64,000 nt of DNA from Arthrobacter crystallopoietes (GCF_002849715.1 NZ_CP018863.1:124001-188000), one strand, 5' to 3'; counted from the stretch's first letter, positions 25,125 through 34,003 are shown. Program-made: numbers and translations. The notes: generated by a model not told the origin, from the sequence alone.

Positions 25125-25973
25125 ATGCGCAAGACCCGCTTTGCAATGGCGGCAATGGGTGCCATTGCCGCACTGACACTGTCCGCCTGTGGCGGCGACG
25201 GCGGCGAGGGGGGCGAGACGGCCGGCAGCGGAGAGGGCGAAACGCTCCGAGTCGGCATCAAGTACGACCAGCCGGGCCTCGGCTTCTCCTCCGGCGGCGA
25301 GTTCACCGGTTTCGATGTCGACGTCGCCAAATACGTCGCCAACGAACTGGGCTACACCGAGGATCAGATTGAGTTCGTCGAGTCTCCTTCGGCCAACCGT
25401 GAGAACATGCTGGCCAATGGCCAGGTCGACATGATCTTCGCGACCTACTCCATCACCGATGAGCGTAAGCAGACCGTGGACTTCGCCGGACCGTACTTCG
25501 TCGCCGGCCAGGACCTGCTGGTCCGGGCCGAAGACACCGAGATCCAGGGCCCGGATGACCTCAACGGCAAGAACCTCTGCTCCGTCACCGGCTCCACCTC
25601 CGCCCAGCGCATCAAGGACGAACATGCCGAGGAAGTAAACCTTCTCGAACGCCCGGGCTACGCCGAGTGCGTGACCGCTATGCAGAGCGGCCAGATCGAC
25701 GCCGTGACTACCGACGACATCATCCTGGCCGGTCTGGCCGCCCAGGAGAACTTTGCCGGGAAGTTCAAGGTCGTCGGCAACCCGTTCTCAGAGGAGAACT
25801 ACGGCGTGGGTCTGCCCAAGGGAAGCGACCAGTGTGCCGCCATCAATGCGGCAATCAACAAGATGGTCGAAGAAGGCGCCTGGGAGGAAGCCCTTGCGGC
25901 CAATACCGAAGGTGTTGACTACAAGTTCAACGAGGCGCTCAACCCGCCGAAGCCGGGCGATTCCTGCGCGTAG
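25125..25973 (+). CDS. gluB: glutamate-binding lipoprotein GluB
   Basis: A 282-residue family 3 solute-binding protein. A lipoprotein signal peptide ends in the lipobox LSACGG (Cys about residue 24), followed by a Gly/Glu-rich linker. The mature part shows the family pattern GFDVDVAKYVA, then DMIFATYSITDERKQTVDFA and YGVGLPKGS. It captures the amino acid outside the membrane and hands it to GluC/GluD. ATG 25125 has AAGGAGAAAAC directly upstream. Downstream of its stop lies a perfect 13-bp hairpin before gluC, which would let the binding protein be made in excess over the permease. Confidence 0.93.
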   Translation: MRKTRFAMAAMGAIAALTLSACGGDGGEGGETAGSGEGETLRVGIKYDQPGLGFSSGGEFTGFDVDVAKYVANELGYTEDQIEFVESPSANRENMLANGQVDMIFATYSITDERKQTVDFAGPYFVAGQDLLVRAEDTEIQGPDDLNGKNLCSVTGSTSAQRIKDEHAEEVNLLERPGYAECVTAMQSGQIDAVTTDDIILAGLAAQENFAGKFKVVGNPFSEENYGVGLPKGSDQCAAINAAINKMVEEGAWEEALAANTEGVDYKFNEALNPPKPGDSCA

Positions 25974-25983
25974 TTCCAGATGC

Positions 25984-26013
25984 TGTGGGGCAGGCCTCCT
26001 GGCCTGCCCCACA
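25984..26013 (+). promoter_or_regulatory. intercistronic hairpin between gluB and gluC
   Basis: TGTGGGGCAGGCC and GGCCTGCCCCACA form a perfect 13-bp stem with a TCCT loop, 11 nt after the gluB stop. There is no T tract, so it is more likely an mRNA 3'-end stabiliser or partial attenuator than a full terminator. Confidence 0.75.
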
Positions 26014-26042
26014 GTCAAGCAAAGTCACTCCCATGAGAGGGG

Positions 26043-26738
26043 ATGGACAGTTTGTCAGAGTATTTCCAGAGCTATCTGACGGCGCTGGAGACCTATGATG
26101 TCGTTGCGGCGCTGTGGGTCAATATCCAACTCACCTTCTGGGCCGGCCTGTGCTCGCTGGTACTCGGCACCATTCTGGCCCTGATGCGGATATCGCCGGT
26201 GCCGAGTTTCCGCTGGGCCGGCACTGCCTACGTCAACATCTTCCGGAATACGCCGCTGACCATCATCATGGTCTTCTGCATCCTGGTTGCCATCTTCCAG
26301 CTCCAGCTGAACCTCTCCAGCGACTTCAATTTCAACTTCTTCCTCTGGGCGATCATCGGTCTGTCGGTGTACCACGCCGCATTCGTCTGCGAAGCCATCC
26401 GAAGCGGCGTCAACACCGTGCCCCTGGGACAGGCCGAGGCGGCCCGCGCCATCGGCCTTAGCTTCCTTCCCGCAGCACGTCTGGTGATCCTGCCCCAGGC
26501 CTTCCGAGGCGCCGTCGCTCCCCTGGGCAACACTCTGATCGCGTTGACGAAGAATACGACGGTGGCCACTGTGGCATCGGTCGCCGAAGCAGCCGGTCTG
26601 ATGAAGACCATGATCGAGTTCCGGCCGGACGTCATCATGGCCATCTTCGCTACCTTCGCGCTGGGCTTCGTCATCATCGTCATACCCATCGGCCTTGTGA
26701 CAACCTGGCTTTCCTCGAAACTGGCGGTGGCACGATGA
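26043..26738 (+). CDS. gluC: glutamate ABC permease GluC
   Basis: A 231-residue inner-membrane permease of the HisMQ family with about five helices. The N-terminal helix (VAALWVNIQLTFWAGLCSLVLG) and the EAA loop, GQAEAARAIGLSFLPAARLVILPQA, which contacts the ATPase, are evident. The ATG at 26043 sits almost on top of a GAGAGGGG sequence, so the TTG at 26052 (9 nt after that site) may be the real start; the difference is three residues. It overlaps gluD by 4 nt, as expected for a heterodimeric permease. Confidence 0.92.
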   Translation: MDSLSEYFQSYLTALETYDVVAALWVNIQLTFWAGLCSLVLGTILALMRISPVPSFRWAGTAYVNIFRNTPLTIIMVFCILVAIFQLQLNLSSDFNFNFFLWAIIGLSVYHAAFVCEAIRSGVNTVPLGQAEAARAIGLSFLPAARLVILPQAFRGAVAPLGNTLIALTKNTTVATVASVAEAAGLMKTMIEFRPDVIMAIFATFALGFVIIVIPIGLVTTWLSSKLAVAR

Positions 26739-27598
26739 AAATCCAGCAAAGCGTCCTCTTCGATGCCCCCGGTCCAAAGGCCCAGCGTCGCATCCTGGCC
26801 ACCAATGTGCTGGGCATCATCATTTTCCTCGGCACCGCAGCCTTCGTACTCAAAGGACTGAACGACCAAGGGCAGCTTGAGGCGGAGCTATGGGCACCGT
26901 TCCTGACTGCAGATGTCTGGCAGTTCGCCATTCTTCCCGGGCTCATGAACACCTTCAAGGCAGCGGCTGCCGCCATTGTCACGTCCGTGGTATTCGGCCT
27001 GCTCTTCGGCGTCGGGCGGCTCGCAGCCAACCGTGCGGTCCGCTGGATCTGCGGCATCATCGTCGAGTTCTTCCGGGCCGTCCCTGTGCTGCTGATGATG
27101 ATCTTTTTCTGGCTGCTGCTGGGCCGGATGCAAATCGTAGAACCGGCCGACACTCCGTTTTTCGCCGTCGTAATAGCGCTGACGTTTTACAACGGTTCGG
27201 TTATCGCCGAGCTGGTCCGTTCCGGCGTCTATGGGCTGCCAAAGGGACAGCGCGAGGCGGGCATGGCCATCGGCATGACGCGCGGACAGTCGCTGCGGAA
27301 CATCGAGCTGCCGCAGGCGTTGGTAGCCATGCTGCCCTCGCTGATCAGCCAGTTCGTGGTCATCCTGAAGGACTCGGCACTCGGCTCGATCATCACCTAC
27401 TCCGAACTGCTGCGTGGCATGCAGATCTACGGCTCGGCCGGGCCCATCCTGCAGGCGCTGACCGTAGCCGCGGTACTGTTCATCATCGTGAACTTTGCGC
27501 TTTCGTGGGTGGCGCAGAAACTCTCCGGGCTGCTCAGCAGCCGCACCTCCGGAAAGACACGCCCCGCCAGCGCGCCAACGTTGGTAGCCAAGGTCTGA
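26735..27598 (+). CDS. gluD: glutamate ABC permease GluD
   Basis: A 287-residue permease, longer than GluC because of an N-terminal helix (NVLGIIIFLGTAAFVLKGL) and a C-terminal basic tail. The HisMQ-type EAA loop is REAGMAIGMTRGQSLRNIELPQA, with EFFRAVPVLLMMIFFW in the preceding region. With GluC it forms the transmembrane channel of the glutamate importer. It overlaps gluC by 4 nt and ends 12 nt before a strong terminator, closing the operon. Confidence 0.93.
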   Translation: MKIQQSVLFDAPGPKAQRRILATNVLGIIIFLGTAAFVLKGLNDQGQLEAELWAPFLTADVWQFAILPGLMNTFKAAAAAIVTSVVFGLLFGVGRLAANRAVRWICGIIVEFFRAVPVLLMMIFFWLLLGRMQIVEPADTPFFAVVIALTFYNGSVIAELVRSGVYGLPKGQREAGMAIGMTRGQSLRNIELPQALVAMLPSLISQFVVILKDSALGSIITYSELLRGMQIYGSAGPILQALTVAAVLFIIVNFALSWVAQKLSGLLSSRTSGKTRPASAPTLVAKV

Positions 27599-27610
27599 CA
27601 AGCGGCTTTT

Positions 27611-27659
27611 AAACACGCAGGGTTCCGGGCAGCATGGCTGCCGGGAACCCTGCGTGTTT
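27611..27659. terminator. bidirectional terminator between gluD and dapE
   Basis: AAACACGCAGGGTTCC pairs with GGAACCCTGCGTGTTT, extended inward by GGCAGC/GCTGCC. T-rich sequence (CTTTT) on one side and GTGTTTGG on the other allow it to serve both convergent genes. Confidence 0.88.
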
Positions 27660-27669
27660 GGCCTTGAGG

Positions 27670-28761
27670 CTAGGCCGAGAGCCACCTGTCCAAGGCCCGG
27701 AAGCATTCGCGGATGGCTTCGGCCGGAACATGTTCATTGTCTGTGTGCGCGAGGAGCGCATCCCCGGGACCGAAGTTAACGGCAGGAATACCCAGCGCGC
27801 TGAAACGGGCCACGTCGGTCCAGCCGTATTTAGGCTTCGGCTCCGCACCGACAGCCGCCACGAAATCCGCGGCGGCCGGATGGTTCAGGCCGGGACGGGC
27901 ACCCGCTGCCGCATCGGTACGGATCACGGAGAAGCCGTCCAGCAGGTTCCGCACGTAGGCCTCGGCATCGTCCGGGGTCTTATCCGGGGCGAAGCGGTAG
28001 TTGATTTCAACGACAGTACGGTCCGGAATGACGTTTCCGGCGGTGCCGCCGTGGATTTTCACTGCATTCAGGCTCTCCCGGTATTCAAGGCCGTCCACCG
28101 CGACCGTGGCAGGCTCGTGGTCCCGGAGCCGGGTCAGAATCTCCGCCGCCGCATGAATGGCGTTCTGCCCCATCCAGGCGCGGGCGGAATGGGCTGCCTT
28201 GCCCACGGTGGTCACCTCGAACCGGCTGGTGCCGTTACAGCCGCCCTCAACCGTGCCGTCTGTCGGCTCCAGCAGGATGGCGAAATCCCCCTGCAGCAAC
28301 TCCGGGTAGTTAACGACCAACCGGCCCAATCCGCTAAGCGAAGCTTCAACTTCTTCATGGTCATAAAAAACATAAGTCACGTCCCGGGCCGGATCGGCCA
28401 GTCGGGCGGCCAGAGCCAGCTGGACAGCGACGCCGCCCTTCATGTCCGTGGTGCCGCGGCCATAGAGAACCTCACCGTCCCAGCTGGACGGGACGGTTCC
28501 GCGGGATCCGGCCGTCAACGGCAGCGGAACAGTGTCCAGGTGGCCGGCCAGGATCACGCGCTCGTCGCGGCCCAACTCGGTCCGGGCAACAATGGCATCG
28601 CCGTCGCGTGTCACCTGAAGGTGCGGCAGTGAGCGCAGCGCCGCTTCAACGGCATCGGCCAGTTCCCGCTCGTTACCGGAGACACTATTAATATCAATGA
28701 GCGCCGCCGTGAGGTCGGCGACATCGGAGGTCAGATCCAGGGCAGTAGTGAAAGCAGTCAC
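27670..28761 (-). CDS. dapE: succinyl-diaminopimelate desuccinylase DapE
   Basis: A 363-residue M20 family metallohydrolase. Zinc-ligand motifs appear in order: [11 protein letters not shown] (His), [13 protein letters not shown] (bridging Asp), YDHEEVE (catalytic Glu pair), ILLEPTDG, and a C-terminal [16 protein letters not shown] (His). It removes succinate from N-succinyl-LL-2,6-diaminopimelate in lysine and peptidoglycan precursor synthesis. The GTG start at 28761 is 6 nt after TACGCT, giving a leaderless message, and the gene is back-to-back with dapD, the enzyme acting two steps earlier. It converges on gluD with a shared terminator. Confidence 0.93.
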   Translation of the reverse strand: MTAFTTALDLTSDVADLTAALIDINSVSGNERELADAVEAALRSLPHLQVTRDGDAIVARTELGRDERVILAGHLDTVPLPLTAGSRGTVPSSWDGEVLYGRGTTDMKGGVAVQLALAARLADPARDVTYVFYDHEEVEASLSGLGRLVVNYPELLQGDFAILLEPTDGTVEGGCNGTSRFEVTTVGKAAHSARAWMGQNAIHAAAEILTRLRDHEPATVAVDGLEYRESLNAVKIHGGTAGNVIPDRTVVEINYRFAPDKTPDDAEAYVRNLLDGFSVIRTDAAAGARPGLNHPAAADFVAAVGAEPKPKYGWTDVARFSALGIPAVNFGPGDALLAHTDNEHVPAEAIRECFRALDRWLSA

Positions 28762-28767
28762 TCCCCA

Positions 28768-28773
28768 AGCGTA
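28768..28773 (-). promoter_or_regulatory. -10 hexamer for leaderless dapE
   Basis: TACGCT on the minus strand, then TGGGGA and the GTG start. It lies only 30 nt from the dapD -10 on the other strand, so the two promoters overlap. Confidence 0.45.
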
Positions 28774-28802
28774 ACCGTGTCAGGGCGGTCTGCTCCCGTC
28801 GG

Positions 28803-28808
28803 TAGACT
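28803..28808 (+). promoter_or_regulatory. -10 hexamer for leaderless dapD
   Basis: TAGACT is followed by 7 nt and the ATG at 28816; no ribosome binding site is present. Confidence 0.5.
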
Positions 28809-28815
28809 TGAGTGC

Positions 28816-29784
28816 ATGCCTGAGAACAACACCGCTGCAACTGTCTCCCGCACCGCCTACGGCACCGGCCTTGCCACCGTCGCCTCCAACGGCATTGTTT
28901 TGGATGTCTGGTACCCGGCTCCCGGCCTCGGGCAGGCTCCCGCCGCTGCTGAGACCGATAACGACCTGAAGTCCCTCGCAGAGCAGGGCGAGGACGCCGA
29001 GCGTGGTACCCGGCTGGAGCTGGTCAGCCGGAGTATTGAACTTGACGCGGCCCCGGCCGACACGGCCGATGCCTATCTGCGGCTCCACCTGCTCTCGCAC
29101 CGCCTTGTCACTCCCAACTCGCTGAACATGGACGGCATTTTCGGCCTGCTGGCCAATGTCGTTTGGACCAACTTCGGCCCCTGTTCCGCAGAGAACTTCG
29201 AGGCAACGCGTCTGCGGCTGCGCCGCCGCGGCCCGGTCACCGTCTACGGCGTGGACAAGTTCCCGCGCATGGTGGACTACGTCCTGCCCTCCGGCGTGCG
29301 CGTTGCCGATGCAGACCGCGTCCGGCTCGGCGCCCACCTCGCTGTCGGCACCACGGTCATGCACGAGGGCTTCGTCAACTTCAACGCCGGCACGCTCGGC
29401 ACCTCCATGGTCGAGGGCCGGATCTCCGCCGGCGTCATCGTCGCGGACGGCTCCGATGTGGGCGGCGGCGCCTCCATCATGGGCACCCTCTCCGGCGGCG
29501 GCAAGGAACGCATCAGCATCGGCGAACGTGTCCTGCTCGGCGCGAACTCCGGCGTCGGCATCAGCATCGGCGATGACTGTGTGGTGGAGGCCGGTCTCTA
29601 CGTCACCGCCGGCACCCGGGTCAACCTGCTGTCGGCCGACGGCGAAGCCCGTCAGATTAAGGCAGTGGAGCTGTCCGGCGTATCGAACCTGCTTTTCCGC
29701 CGCAACTCCATTTCCGGCGTCGTTGAAGTCCTGCCCCGCAAGGGCCAGACCGTTGAGCTCAACGCAGCACTGCACGCCAACTAG
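28816..29784 (+). CDS. dapD: tetrahydrodipicolinate N-succinyltransferase DapD
   Basis: A 322-residue acyltransferase of the actinobacterial DapD type. The N-terminal 110 residues form the helical and substrate domain, and the centre is a left-handed beta-helix built from hexapeptide repeats (visible from about residue 165: [59 protein letters not shown]). It uses succinyl-CoA to open and block tetrahydrodipicolinate. The frame is open 39 nt further upstream, but ATG 28816 lies 7 nt after a -10 and gives the normal N-terminus. Divergent from dapE. Confidence 0.94.
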   Translation: MPENNTAATVSRTAYGTGLATVASNGIVLDVWYPAPGLGQAPAAAETDNDLKSLAEQGEDAERGTRLELVSRSIELDAAPADTADAYLRLHLLSHRLVTPNSLNMDGIFGLLANVVWTNFGPCSAENFEATRLRLRRRGPVTVYGVDKFPRMVDYVLPSGVRVADADRVRLGAHLAVGTTVMHEGFVNFNAGTLGTSMVEGRISAGVIVADGSDVGGGASIMGTLSGGGKERISIGERVLLGANSGVGISIGDDCVVEAGLYVTAGTRVNLLSADGEARQIKAVELSGVSNLLFRRNSISGVVEVLPRKGQTVELNAALHAN

Positions 29785-29802
29785 AAGGTACGTGTAACCA
29801 CA

Positions 29803-30651
29803 ATGGCCCGTTCACGGCGGCGCCGTCGCAGTGTTCTCGTGCTGCTGGTGTTGCTTGCCCTGGTAGGTGGCGGCCTCTGGCTGGCCGCCACCTCCATCGA
29901 CCGTTCCCAACTGCTCGTCCGTGAGCGTTGCACTGCCGTAGTGGGTCCGGAGACCTTTGAACTGGCTCCGGACCAGGCCGCCAACGCGGCACTCATCGCC
30001 GGAATCTCCATGCAACGCGGGCTGCCCGCCCGCGCTGCCTCGATTGCCCTGGCCACGGCGATCCAGGAGTCGAAGCTGCGCAACATTGGGCATGGAGACG
30101 ACGCCGGTCCGGATTCACGTGGATTGTTTCAACAGCGGCCCACGCAGGGCTGGGGCACGGAGGAACAGGTCATGGATCCGGTCTATGCGACCAACCGTTT
30201 TTTCTCGGTGCTGGAAGAGATTCCCGATTACGAAAGCCTGCCAATTACCGTGGCGGCGCAGCAGGTTCAGCGCAGCGCTTATCCTGACGCCTACGCGGAC
30301 CACGAAGGCGAGGGCAAAGCCTTCGCCTCAGCGCTGACCGGCCACTCCCCCGCTGCCCTGAACTGCGTGCTCAAGGAAGCCGAGTCGGCCGGCGATGCTG
30401 CCGAGGTTGAAGCGGCCCTGGAACTCTCGCACCCCGGGTTGGAAACGGCGGTCGCGAACGGAACCCTGCGCGTGCAGGCAGGCGACAAAACCGGCTGGGC
30501 CGTGGCCCAATGGGCGGTGGCGTCAGCCAAGGAACTCAATATCGACTCGGTGTCCTTCGCCGGCCTGAGCTGGCAGCGTTCCGACGGCGAGTGGCTCGCC
30601 GCCGGGTCGGAAACCGGGACAGTGGTCATCACGGTGGCGGGCCAGCCCTGA
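29803..30651 (+). CDS. membrane-anchored lysozyme-like (transglycosylase-fold) protein
   Basis: A 282-residue protein with an Arg-rich cytoplasmic start (MARSRRRRRS), one transmembrane helix (VLVLLVLLALVGGGLWLAA, about 11-29) and an extracytoplasmic domain. At about residues 85-130 the sequence LATAIQESKLRNIGHGDDAG followed by DSRGLFQQRP has the ES-x3-N and GLFQ pattern of lysozyme/SLT-like folds, in which the Glu would be catalytic. The rest is not recognised. Actinobacterial homologues carry uninformative names. It starts 18 nt after dapD, so it may be co-transcribed with a cell-wall precursor gene. A wall-cutting role is inference. Confidence 0.65.
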   Translation: MARSRRRRRSVLVLLVLLALVGGGLWLAATSIDRSQLLVRERCTAVVGPETFELAPDQAANAALIAGISMQRGLPARAASIALATAIQESKLRNIGHGDDAGPDSRGLFQQRPTQGWGTEEQVMDPVYATNRFFSVLEEIPDYESLPITVAAQQVQRSAYPDAYADHEGEGKAFASALTGHSPAALNCVLKEAESAGDAAEVEAALELSHPGLETAVANGTLRVQAGDKTGWAVAQWAVASAKELNIDSVSFAGLSWQRSDGEWLAAGSETGTVVITVAGQP

Positions 30652-30673
30652 AGCCGGCCCGCTGCAGCCGTGA

Positions 30674-31285
30674 CTAGACGAGCAGTTCAATGATCGGCTG
30701 GATGAAGCTGCGGTACGACCCCTCGTCATCGATCAGGTACTGGTTCAGGAGCACCTTGTCCGGTTCCACATACCAGGCGCGGCGTTCCCGCAGCGGCAGT
30801 TCGATGAATTTGAGCTCGAACCCGCGGGCATCGCGGCCCAGCTCCATTTCCCGGTCCTGCACCATCTGCCCGACCAGTTTGGTCTTGCCGCTGGCTTCGC
30901 GCTCCTCAGCCAGCAGTCGGTAATCGGCCACGCGTTCACTGGACCAGCTCATTGCCGCTCCGAAGTGGGCCTGCAGGAGCTTCTGCAGCGCCGGGCTGGC
31001 GTCGAAGGCCGGGAAGGCAGGCGGTACCAAGGCATCCGCCGCGGCAGCGTCCTCCTGGATCAGGAGCGACCACCATTGTTCCCACTCCCGCCGCAACGCC
31101 CGCGTACCGCCGACATGCGCGGTCAGCTGGCGCGGATCGGCTTTCCTGACCGGTGGATCAGCACCGCACACGGCAGGCAAGCCCGCGCCGTCCAGACCGG
31201 CCACATCATGCAGGTACAAGGCCAGAAGCAAATGCGCCGAGGTGTCGGTTGTTATCCGCCACCCGGGCCCGCCGGTGTGATGCAT
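30674..31285 (-). CDS. uncharacterised 203-residue actinobacterial protein
   Basis: A soluble-looking protein without signal peptide or membrane segment. It contains several Trp-rich stretches (LRREWEQWWSLLIQED near residue 65-80, AAMSWSSERVADYRLLAEER) and a C-terminal strand-rich end (RRAWYVEPDKVLLNQYLID). No catalytic motif or family signature is recognised. The gene converges on the lysozyme-like gene and is divergent from galE, with about 110 nt between starts. Codon usage is like the neighbours, so it is probably a real gene of unknown function. Confidence 0.6.
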   Translation of the reverse strand: MHHTGGPGWRITTDTSAHLLLALYLHDVAGLDGAGLPAVCGADPPVRKADPRQLTAHVGGTRALRREWEQWWSLLIQEDAAAADALVPPAFPAFDASPALQKLLQAHFGAAMSWSSERVADYRLLAEEREASGKTKLVGQMVQDREMELGRDARGFELKFIELPLRERRAWYVEPDKVLLNQYLIDDEGSYRSFIQPIIELLV

Positions 31286-31380
31286 AGACCAAGATCCTTT
31301 CGAACCGCCCTAAGTTCCACTCTAGACCGTGGTGAGGCAGGCGACCACCGCAAAATATCAGCGCATTAGGCATCAGCTAC

Positions 31381-31386
31381 TAGGCT
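31381..31386 (+). promoter_or_regulatory. -10 hexamer for leaderless galE
   Basis: TAGGCT is followed by 7 nt and the ATG at 31394; no ribosome binding site lies between. Confidence 0.5.
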
Positions 31387-31393
31387 TGATGCT

Positions 31394-32407
31394 ATGAAGA
31401 TTCTGGTCACCGGGGGCACCGGCTACATCGGCTCGCATACAACATTGGCCTTGCTTGAGGCGGGACACGACGTGGTAGTCGTGGATAATCTGGCCAACTC
31501 CAGCGAGGAATCGCTGCGCCGCGTGCAGGACCTGGCCGGACGGAAGGTCGCATTCCATAAGGCGGATCTTCTCGACGAGGTCCGCCTCGGCGAAGTCTTC
31601 GATGCCGAGCGCGTCGATGCCGTGATCCATTTCGCCGGGTTGAAGGCCGTGGGCGAATCCGTGGACCAGCCGCTGCATTACTACCACAACAACGTCGCCG
31701 GCACGCTCAACCTGTTGCGCACGATGGAAGCGCACAACGTCCGCACCATCGTTTTCAGCTCATCCGCCACTGTCTACGGGAACTCCGATGAAGTGCCGCT
31801 GACGGAGAAGATGCCGCTTGATGCCACCAACCCCTACGGCCGGACCAAGGAACAGATCGAGGACATCCTCTCCGATCTCGGCGCCTCGGATGAGCGCTGG
31901 CACGTTGCCCTGCTGCGTTACTTCAACCCCGTGGGCGCGCATGAGTCCGGCCGGATCGGCGAGGATCCCACGGGAATCCCCAACAACCTGCTGCCGTTCG
32001 TCGCCCAGGTGGCTGTGGGCCGCCGCGACAAGGTGCGTGTCTTCGGCAGCGACTACCCGACGCCGGACGGCACCGGCGTGCGCGACTACATCCATGTGAT
32101 GGACCTGGCCTCAGGGCACCTGGCGGCGTTGGACTTCATCGCCGGCAGGCCGGGCGTGCGCCGGTGGAACCTGGGCACCGGCCGCGGCTCCTCGGTCCTG
32201 GAAGTCCTCTCGGCGTTCGGCAAGGCCACGGGCTTCGAGATTCCCTACGAGCTCACCGACCGCCGGCCCGGCGATGCCGCCATCAGCTACGCCGACGCCT
32301 CCGCTGCCTTGGCGGAACTGGGCTGGTCCGCGCACCGGACGCTGGAGACGATGTGCGAAGACCACTGGCGCTGGCAGAAGAACAACCCCAACGGCTACGC
32401 CGGATAA
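31394..32407 (+). CDS. galE: UDP-glucose 4-epimerase GalE
   Basis: A 337-residue extended short-chain dehydrogenase. The NAD-binding motif VTGGTGYIGSH is at residues 5-15, the catalytic Ser/Thr region FSSSATVYG at about 121-129, and the YxxxK motif as YGRTK at about 147-151. It interconverts UDP-glucose and UDP-galactose for galactose use and cell-wall polysaccharides. A -10 (TAGGCT) 7 nt before the ATG indicates a leaderless message. It is followed by a terminator hairpin. Confidence 0.94.
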   Translation: MKILVTGGTGYIGSHTTLALLEAGHDVVVVDNLANSSEESLRRVQDLAGRKVAFHKADLLDEVRLGEVFDAERVDAVIHFAGLKAVGESVDQPLHYYHNNVAGTLNLLRTMEAHNVRTIVFSSSATVYGNSDEVPLTEKMPLDATNPYGRTKEQIEDILSDLGASDERWHVALLRYFNPVGAHESGRIGEDPTGIPNNLLPFVAQVAVGRRDKVRVFGSDYPTPDGTGVRDYIHVMDLASGHLAALDFIAGRPGVRRWNLGTGRGSSVLEVLSAFGKATGFEIPYELTDRRPGDAAISYADASAALAELGWSAHRTLETMCEDHWRWQKNNPNGYAG

Positions 32408-32415
32408 AGCCAACA

Positions 32416-32466
32416 ACGACGCCGGCGGCTGCCTCCCAGCGAAGGATGGCTGCCGCCGTCGTCGTC
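32416..32466 (+). terminator. terminator after galE
   Basis: ACGACGCCGGCGGCTGCC pairs imperfectly with GGCTGCCGCCGTCGTCGT across a 15-nt loop, followed by CTTAA. Two mismatches interrupt the stem. Confidence 0.6.
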
Positions 32467-32490
32467 TTAAATCGCCTGCCACGTGTTAAC

Positions 32491-32524
32491 GAGCCAGGGC
32501 CCCGGAAAACCGGAGCCCTGGCTC
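32491..32524 (-). terminator. terminator after gltA
   Basis: GAGCCAGGGC and GCCCTGGCTC pair around an inner CCGG-AAAA-CCGG hairpin. It lies 17 nt beyond the gltA stop on the minus strand. There is no long T tract. Confidence 0.65.
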
Positions 32525-32540
32525 TTGGCGCAACTGCCCG

Positions 32541-33824
32541 TTAGCGCATGGGGTACTGGCGCTCGCCCTCGCCCGTGTAGAGCTGGCGCGGACGGCCGAT
32601 CTTGGTCTGCGGGTCCTTCATCATTTCGCGCCACTGGGCAATCCAGCCCGGCAGGCGGCCGATGGCGAACAGGACCGTGAACATCTTCTCCGGGAAGCCC
32701 ATGGCCTTGTAGATCAGGCCGGTGTAGAAGTCCACGTTCGGGTACAGCTTGCGCTCGATGAAGTAGTCATCGGCCAGCGCCTTTTCTTCCAGCCGCATGG
32801 CGATGTCCAGCAGTTCGTCGTTGCCGCCGAGCTTGCTGAGGATCTCGTGCGCGGTTGCCTTCACGATCCTGGCGCGCGGGTCGTAGTTCTTGTAGACCCG
32901 GTGGCCGAAGCCCATGAGCCGGACGCCGGCTTCCTTGTTCTTGACCTTCTCCATGAAGTCCTCGGGCTGCATGTCGGAGGACTGGATCTGGCGCAGCATG
33001 TTGAGCACGGCCTCGTTGGCGCCGCCGTGGAGCGGTCCGAAGAGGGCGTTGATGCCGGCGGAGACGGAGGCGAACATGTTCGCGTTCGAGCTGCCCACCA
33101 GACGCACGGTGGAGGTCGAGCAGTTCTGCTCGTGGTCCGCGTGCAGGATCAGCAGCAGATCCAGCGCCTTGACCATGGTGGGGTCCATTTCATACGGCTC
33201 GGCCGGAAGCCCGAAGCTCAGCCGCATGAAGTTCTCCACGAGGTTCATGGAGTTGTCCGGGTACAGCAGCGCCTGGCCAATGGACTTCTTGTGCGCGTAC
33301 GCCGCGATCACGGGCATCTTCGCCATCAGGCGGATGGTGGACAGTTCCACCTGCTCGTCGTCGAACGGGTCCAGGGAGTCCTGGTAGAACGTGGACAGTG
33401 CGGAAACGGCCGAGGAGAGCACCGGCATCGGGTGCGCGTCACGCGGGAAGCCGCCGAAGAAGCCCTTGAGCTCTTCGTGCAGCAGGGTGTGGCGGCGGAT
33501 GCGCCGGTCGAAGTTTTCCAGTTCGGAAGGGGTGGGCAGGTTGCCGTAGATCAGCAGGTAGGAAACCTCGAGGAAGCTCGAGTTCTCGGCCAGCTGGTCA
33601 ATGGGGTACCCGCGGTAGCGCAGGATGCCGGCATCGCCGTCAATGTAGGTGATGGCCGACGTGGTGGCCGCGGTGTTCATGAAACCGGGGTCAAACGTGA
33701 CGGCACCGGTCTGCTTCAGCAGCTTCGAAACGTCGTAGCCGTCATTGCCTTCGGCCGCTTTGAGCCGCGGGAGGTCGAGTTCGCCGCCATCGTAATGCAG
33801 GGTAGCACCGGATTGCTCAGTCAT
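32541..33824 (-). CDS. gltA: citrate synthase
   Basis: A 427-residue type II citrate synthase, the hexameric bacterial form. Active-site motifs are visible: ILHADHEQNCSTSTVRLVGS (His), MGFGHRVYKNYDPRA (His and Arg) and DVDFYTGLIYKAMG (catalytic Asp). It condenses oxaloacetate and acetyl-CoA at the entry of the citric acid cycle and supplies 2-oxoglutarate for glutamate. ATG 33824 is chosen because it has AAGGGGA at good spacing; the frame is open 13 codons further. The upstream 190 nt contain direct and inverted repeats that may bind a regulator. Confidence 0.96.
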   Translation of the reverse strand: MTEQSGATLHYDGGELDLPRLKAAEGNDGYDVSKLLKQTGAVTFDPGFMNTAATTSAITYIDGDAGILRYRGYPIDQLAENSSFLEVSYLLIYGNLPTPSELENFDRRIRRHTLLHEELKGFFGGFPRDAHPMPVLSSAVSALSTFYQDSLDPFDDEQVELSTIRLMAKMPVIAAYAHKKSIGQALLYPDNSMNLVENFMRLSFGLPAEPYEMDPTMVKALDLLLILHADHEQNCSTSTVRLVGSSNANMFASVSAGINALFGPLHGGANEAVLNMLRQIQSSDMQPEDFMEKVKNKEAGVRLMGFGHRVYKNYDPRARIVKATAHEILSKLGGNDELLDIAMRLEEKALADDYFIERKLYPNVDFYTGLIYKAMGFPEKMFTVLFAIGRLPGWIAQWREMMKDPQTKIGRPRQLYTGEGERQYPMR

Positions 33825-33885
33825 TGAGTCCCCTTCAGGAGGTGTATGGAAACTAGCGCACACACGGCGGTATTGGGGCGCCGAA

Positions 33886-34003
33886 CGTATGCATACTCGG
33901 GTAAAACGCTACCCGCATAGTGCCCGGGATAACTAATCGTACGGTCACTTTTTGGTCACTAACGCAGGCAACAGAGGCCCGGATTTGTGCTTATGTGACC
34001 GCA
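33886..34003 (-). promoter_or_regulatory. repeat-rich gltA upstream region
   Basis: Within about 180 nt upstream of gltA lie the palindrome GTATGCATAC (about 33887-33896), an inverted repeat CGGGTA-6 nt-TACCCG (about 33898-33915), a direct repeat GGTCACT-TTTT-GGTCACT (about 33943-33960), and GTGAC-7 nt-GTCAC (about 33996-34012). Such density suggests operator sites for carbon or nitrogen control of gltA. The spacing does not fit a CRP/GlxR TGTGA-N6-TCACA site, so the regulator is unidentified. Confidence 0.35.
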
